This document shows positions 61,601 to 64,000 of a DNA stretch of 64,000 nucleotides, piece by piece. The stretch comes from DASVUS01 sp036388675 (GTDB lineage: Bacteria; Armatimonadota; Abditibacteriia; Abditibacteriales; Abditibacteriaceae), in assembly GCA_036388675.1 (NCBI GenBank), contig DASVRI010000025.1, positions 1 through 64,000 on the forward strand, read 5' to 3'. Every line of letters starts with the position of its first letter. The first letter of the stretch is position 1. Position numbers and translations under genes: made by a program. A model generated the notes under the pieces. That model was not told the DNA's origin. It was given only the letters and a program-made list of their open reading frames with translations, and made no database searches.

Positions 61601-62385
61601 CGGCACCCGGCGTGGCCGTTGCGTCTCAGACCAGAGCATTGGCGGACACGCCGGCAACCGTGTCACAGGTGGCGCTTGAAACGGGCGCAGCCGGCGCAAC
61701 AGGTTCAACCGCGGCAGGTTCAACCATTGCTTTAGCGCCCTACGCTGTGGAAGCACCCTCTTCCGCCACACTGTTCCAAAGCGTTACGGCACGCGCTGCC
61801 AGTAACACGACTCAACAGGTTCAACTGATGCAGACAAACCTGGGTGCTCCTGTTTCCGCACTGATTGAGGAAGTCGAGGCTGGCCGCGCTGAGTCCTTAT
61901 CGTGGGCTGTTCGCAATCCCGTATCGGGCGGTTTATTCAAAGTGCGCCTTGGCAATGCGAGTACTCTTCCCGCTTTGCAAGCGCCGCTGGCGGCGTCTTC
62001 TACGACGCGCATCGAAGCCGACATCATGTTGCCGTCGGATGTGCAGGTCGATTTATATTTGCTCATTACCGGCGTGCCGCACGTCGTCCAACTGAGCGGC
62101 CCGCCTGTTGGAAGTGACAATTTGCGCTCTCTTGGCGCTTTCGAGAAAAAGCCTGTGGCCGCGCCGTCCGGCATAGCGCCGTCCGGAACCACGGGCAACT
62201 GGCAGCACATCTCGTTCGATTTGGGACCGGCGCTGCAGAAACTCTACCCCGATGCGAAGAATTGGAGCATCAACGAACTCAGCATCGGCGCGCTGCACGG
62301 CGACCGCTACCGTTGGCTCGGCTTCGGCGGCAATGCGCTGGGCGCAACTTATCAACTGCACAACGTGCGGATGACCAACGGTTAA
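58639..62385 (+). CDS. Very large secreted multi-domain protein with LamG-like folds
   Basis: A 1248-residue protein. A signal peptide (FQILPIVAMLVYSGTAQA) is followed by an Ala/Thr-rich linker with three tandem APQAKTA units. At least four concanavalin/LamG-like beta-sandwich units follow. Examples are FYALDMAPGRLTLR, DDFTRAPGENGDWKANAANW with FGLAVYVQDAKNYLAFQW, AGACGLVAGYRDAGNYVVFRW, and TDWYAPQGEWQVFSRWPC. These resemble DUF1080/3-keto-disaccharide-hydrolase-like or carbohydrate-binding folds. The last 250 residues hold a second low-complexity linker (TGAAGATGSTAAGST) and another sandwich. ATG 58639 follows the divergent promoter region. It is probably a surface polysaccharide-binding or degrading protein; catalytic residues cannot be named. 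Confidence 0.75.
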   Translation: MTSNSMRFQILPIVAMLVYSGTAQAAASTAQAASTSSAPTLNKVVAPAPQAKTAAPQAKTAAPQAKTAPQFIEDEAEAQCNLSFTVRPAARGQLTVFFDYRDAKNFYALDMAPGRLTLRAMHDGKAQELAQSAVSLPLGSRVTLQRRRWAMRVLSGNRVLMTAFDATFDGGKIGSAAQGGWSWSDPTVQPVEDIYWADDFTRAPGENGDWKANAANWQLTSSSEDSAGQGNRHHDLAARIEMSANPFAYHAKAINSLAWAQTGRPFWDNYEASVSVKPLARGVFGLAVYVQDAKNYLAFQWSSSQSTTSRQLVRVVNGKSTVLAKASGAFLPRQWYRLSVRTSPGYIETFIDGTPVFTLRDDTFGQGGIGLLARDMEADFDDANVVSYAAYRQQFAADKASLKASLGSAWQTFGGVWQSKEGVLLSQPQSGDKGASRLALAGRDDWDGYVLKVGAQTGDAGACGLVAGYRDAGNYVVFRWAGSQSALPFRGRQQFLRYRNGKPTVVRDEAATQLLEYSRSGFADLSVRLSGGALAVFAGERMVAQMADETLSAGRVGLWAQGTEAVSFNGLQLSFPPEPQAPKVAPRFATDALMVGWASAAGEWPAKTGPDGVATLWNTGEFFGDATVEYLWRRDPDADRRLEVALRARRDEWNSGYIARLADDKATGSLRVSLLHGEQVLKQASFPWKNFKGDITKPIPVRLRLEGDGILFSVAGKPAFSGLGSGAMSTRKMVAGGGTSLAARAGNFTIKPDELRAFAAQRDDYTFTEAPTDWYAPQGEWQVFSRWPCYSDWSFFGGKGLNPVLWSKRTYSGDTVAEMYAHDQMDLPSFPGYSRPGDLNITLAGDGKNPSSGYSFIVAGWDNKRTRILKGTQVVADNETAAARFANPTNGNMEFHRHWFYIRAEAKRARRNGREGVRLRLFMDDAVLCEYFDAAPLPSFDDGGRVAIWTVDNGIMVARAKVESAAVGGRELPGGLLDAVPQAVKSKSAPGVAVASQTRALADTPATVSQVALETGAAGATGSTAAGSTIALAPYAVEAPSSATLFQSVTARAASNTTQQVQLMQTNLGAPVSALIEEVEAGRAESLSWAVRNPVSGGLFKVRLGNASTLPALQAPLAASSTTRIEADIMLPSDVQVDLYLLITGVPHVVQLSGPPVGSDNLRSLGAFEKKPVAAPSGIAPSGTTGNWQHISFDLGPALQKLYPDAKNWSINELSIGALHGDRYRWLGFGGNALGATYQLHNVRMTNG
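58780..58842 (+). repeat. Three tandem 21-bp units encoding APQAKTA
   Basis: GCACCTCAAGC(C/T)AAGACGGCG occurs three times in succession (58780, 58801, 58822), one base differing in the first copy. It forms the flexible linker after the signal peptide of the 1248-residue protein, and a slipped-strand change of copy number is possible. Confidence 0.9.
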
Positions 62386-62428
62386 TTCGTTATCAAATTG
62401 CAGCACGCATCCTAGCTGCGCGCATGTT

Positions 62429-62800
62429 TTAGGGCAGTTTGAAGTGCGGGTTCTCGATGATGCCGAAGATGTTGCCGAAGGGATCGAGAACCGTAGCGAC
62501 GAGAATGCCTTCTCCAACGTTCATAACAGGGGCGTGTTCCTGCGCGCCCAGTTTCAACAAGCGCTCGTAGACCACGTGTGCATTGGCTACGCCCCAGCAA
62601 GTAAAAACGCCTCCTGCGCCGCGGTTGCCGCTCTCGCCACCGGGGTTGAGCATTAATCCCAGTTCGTAGCCGCCGACGTTGAAGCCGACGTAACCCGGTT
62701 CGTCGAAGTATGGTTGCGCATCTAGAACCTGGGCATACCACGCTTTCGCTTTGTTCATGTCACTGACGGTGTAGATCGCTGTTCTTAAGCCTTGAAGCAC
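62429..62800 (-). CDS. VOC-superfamily (glyoxalase-like) protein
   Basis: A 123-residue vicinal-oxygen-chelate protein with the paired beta-alpha-beta-beta-beta modules: LRTAIYTVSDMNKAKAWYAQVL at the start (AIYTVSDMNKAKAWYAQVL), GYELGLMLNP, HVVYERLLKLGAQEHAP and TVLDPFGNIFGIIENP. It has no second domain, as in small YurT/PhnB-like members. Function could be lyase, dioxygenase or antibiotic binding; this cannot be decided. GTG 62800 is preceded by GGAGG, a strong ribosome binding site. It converges on the large secreted protein with 43 bases between. Confidence 0.88.
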   Translation of the reverse strand: MLQGLRTAIYTVSDMNKAKAWYAQVLDAQPYFDEPGYVGFNVGGYELGLMLNPGGESGNRGAGGVFTCWGVANAHVVYERLLKLGAQEHAPVMNVGEGILVATVLDPFGNIFGIIENPHFKLP

Positions 62801-62948
62801 AAATCCCTCCGCACAAACTTTCGATTGCCTCGATTATAGCGCAGCATGCCTGCAAGCTACTAACTGTTATAGATTCTGTTTCTAACAGCGCAATTATGCT
62901 AACATCAATGCCATTCCCGCCGCACCAACCTTCATTCAAGGAGCAAGT

Positions 62949-63278
62949 GTGACTAACCCCGCCGACTCTCGCCCCATCGACGTGCATGCTGTGTTGGAAG
63001 ACCCCGACTTCAGAGAACTGGTTCGCAGCAAAAACCGCATCTCGTTCTGGCTTTCCGCAGCGACAATGCTGACCTTTTACGGCTTTGTCCTGCTCCTCGC
63101 CTGGAACAGCGATTTCCTGGCGCAGAAATGGTCGGGCAGTATCAACCGTGGCATCCCTCTGGGCATCGGTGTGATCATCGTGAGTTGGATTCTGACCGGC
63201 GTTTACGTCCGCTGGGCCAACACCCGCTACGATGCGCTGGTTGAACGCGTCAAGGCCAAAATACGGAGTGCTCAATGA
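62949..63278 (+). CDS. DUF485 membrane protein, partner of the acetate symporter
   Basis: A 109-residue protein with two membrane helices (SFWLSAATMLTFYGFVLLLA and IPLGIGVIIVSWILTGVYV). DUF485 proteins (YjcH) are encoded directly before ActP-type symporters in most bacteria and probably assist them. DPDFRELVRSKNRISF before the first helix is the family signature. GTG 62949 has AAGGAG 5-6 bases upstream. The stop overlaps the ActP start by four bases (ATGA), so the genes are translationally coupled. Confidence 0.92.
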   Translation: MTNPADSRPIDVHAVLEDPDFRELVRSKNRISFWLSAATMLTFYGFVLLLAWNSDFLAQKWSGSINRGIPLGIGVIIVSWILTGVYVRWANTRYDALVERVKAKIRSAQ

Positions 63279-64000
63279 ACACAGCCTCCACCATCATCGG
63301 CCAGCGCAATAACCTGGCGATTGCCTTTTTCTTCATTTTTGTCTTTGTCACGCTTTGCATCACTTACTGGGCCGCCAAGAAAACCAAAACCAGCAGCGAA
63401 TTCTACGCCGCCGACCGCAGCATTTCCGGCTTTCAAAATGGGCTTGCCCTGGCCGGCGATTTCATGAGCGCGGCCTCGTTTTTGGGCATCGCCGGTTATG
63501 TGGCGACCGGCGGCTACGACGGCCTCATCTATTCGGTAGGCTATCTGGTGGGCTGGCCCATCGTGATGTTTCTTATTGCTGAGCCGCTGCGCAACCTGGG
63601 CAAATATACCTTTGCCGATGTCGTGGCTTACCGGCTTCACGTGCGTCCCATCCGCACGGCGGCGGCGGTCTCTTCGATTGTCACCGTGCTGCTTTATCTC
63701 ATCGCACAGATGGTGGGTGCGGGCGGGCTCATCAAGCTGATGTTTGGCCTGAGTTACGCCTCAGCGCTTTTTATCGTCGGCGCGCTGATGATTTTGTATG
63801 TGCTGTTTGGCGGCATGTTGGCCACGACGTGGGTGCAAATCATTAAAGCCGTGTTGCTGCTAGGCGGCGCGACGCTGCTGGTGGTGCTCATTTTGTCGCG
63901 CTTCCACTGGAATTATGGAGAGTTGTTTGATGCGGCCTCGGCGCGCTACGGCGAAGCGTTCACGCGTCCGACCGTCAGTGCCAAAGTCGCGACCAGCCCG
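63275..64000 (+). CDS. actP: Cation/acetate symporter ActP-like, 5' part
   Basis: The first 242 residues of a sodium:solute symporter (SSS family), cut by the window end. NNLAIAFFFIFVFVTLCITY is the first helix. TSSEFYAADRSISGFQNGLALAGD is the typical loop (FYAADRSISGFQNGLALAG), followed by MSAASFLGIAG with the Na-binding region. About six helices are visible. Coupling to DUF485 favours an acetate or short-chain monocarboxylate substrate. No GAGTACTC occurs in the visible part. Confidence 0.9.
   Translation, partial: MNTASTIIGQRNNLAIAFFFIFVFVTLCITYWAAKKTKTSSEFYAADRSISGFQNGLALAGDFMSAASFLGIAGYVATGGYDGLIYSVGYLVGWPIVMFLIAEPLRNLGKYTFADVVAYRLHVRPIRTAAAVSSIVTVLLYLIAQMVGAGGLIKLMFGLSYASALFIVGALMILYVLFGGMLATTWVQIIKAVLLLGGATLLVVLILSRFHWNYGELFDAASARYGEAFTRPTVSAKVATSP

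Larger units (their letters stand above)
673..61966. repeat. Highly iterated palindrome GAGTACTC (about 61 dispersed copies)
   Basis: The exact octamer GAGTACTC, often extended to CGAGTACTCG, was found by hand at first-base positions 673, 2456, 2481, 4399, 4558, 5042, 5369, 5953, 7232, 7846, 9012, 9023, 10092, 11379, 12217, 14912, 17618, 18057, 19011, 19751, 19988, 20697, 20896, 22273, 22955, 23973, 25347, 25982, 26672, 27117, 27325, 28138, 28740, 29982, 30710, 33822, 35733, 38040, 39333, 40049, 42093, 43061, 44537, 45184, 46413, 47073, 47442, 48158, 48312, 49255, 49963, 50430, 53540, 54177, 55285, 55653, 57577, 59111, 60184, 60822 and 61959. One-base variants (AAGTACTC, GAGTACTT) also occur, for example near 21718, 34749, 41247 and 56991. 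Being its own complement it has no strand. Inside genes it is read in all frames. Chance expectation is about one copy. Function unknown. Confidence 0.95.

Noticed and set aside
1..64000. tRNA or rRNA genes
   Set aside because: Every gap of more than 100 bases was read for T-arm and CCA-like patterns; none formed a cloverleaf. A covariance search would be decisive.

Overview
The window looks like chromosome from a Gram-negative-type bacterium of moderately high GC (mid-50s percent by eye). Lipid A / Kdo genes show an outer membrane with LPS. A DUF1559 pseudopilin with an H-X9-DG tail motif, HEAT-repeat and Tat-exported Gfo/Idh/MocA proteins, very large secreted proteins and scattered rather than operonic metabolism point towards the Armatimonadota / Abditibacteriota / Planctomycetota neighbourhood. 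The phylum is an inference; no rRNA is present to settle it.

Layout. 1-2.3 kb: decayed YbbR-repeat gene, a molybdopterin oxidoreductase and an unknown gene. 2.5-13.1 kb: a lipid A operon, all on +: fabZ-lpxA fusion, lpxB, msbA, kdtA, a small ORF, lpxK, two lpxL-type acyltransferases and an LPS-kinase-like gene. 13.1-16.0 kb (-): four small unrelated genes separated by attC-like hairpins, read here as an integron cassette cluster without integrase (CALIN). 16.06-16.89 kb: an IS5-type element. 16.9-20.9 kb (-): KaiC-like ATPase, a sugar nucleotidyltransferase with a C-terminal winged helix, a prepilin peptidase and an ABC ATPase. 21-27.5 kb: a five-gene oligopeptide-type ABC importer, then era. 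28.7-30.7 kb: two tandem ADP-ribosylglycohydrolases. 30.7-38.6 kb: unknown membrane-anchored proteins, a TIM-barrel isomerase, ogt, xylA and a pseudopilin. 38.8-42.9 kb: a GH2 glycosidase. 43.4-48.4 kb: an RNA-repair operon (RlaP-type nucleotidyltransferase, Hen1, Pnkp). 48.8-54.1 kb: two coupled sensor kinases. 54.4-62.4 kb: HEAT protein, oxidoreductase and a 1248-residue secreted protein. 62.4-64 kb: a VOC protein and the start of a DUF485-ActP acetate symporter pair.

The most unusual property is not a gene. The palindrome GAGTACTC occurs about 61 times (hand count) where about one would be expected by chance. It lies on both sides of gene boundaries and in all reading frames, where it encodes RVL, ST or EYS. 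It behaves like the cyanobacterial HIP1 element but with a different sequence. The second notable structure is the attC cassette cluster, whose upstream end carries an IS inserted exactly at the stop codon of the kaiC-like gene.

ORF starts were moved inward where a ribosome binding site or family N-terminus indicated it. Many genes have only weak Shine-Dalgarno sequences, so several starts remain uncertain.
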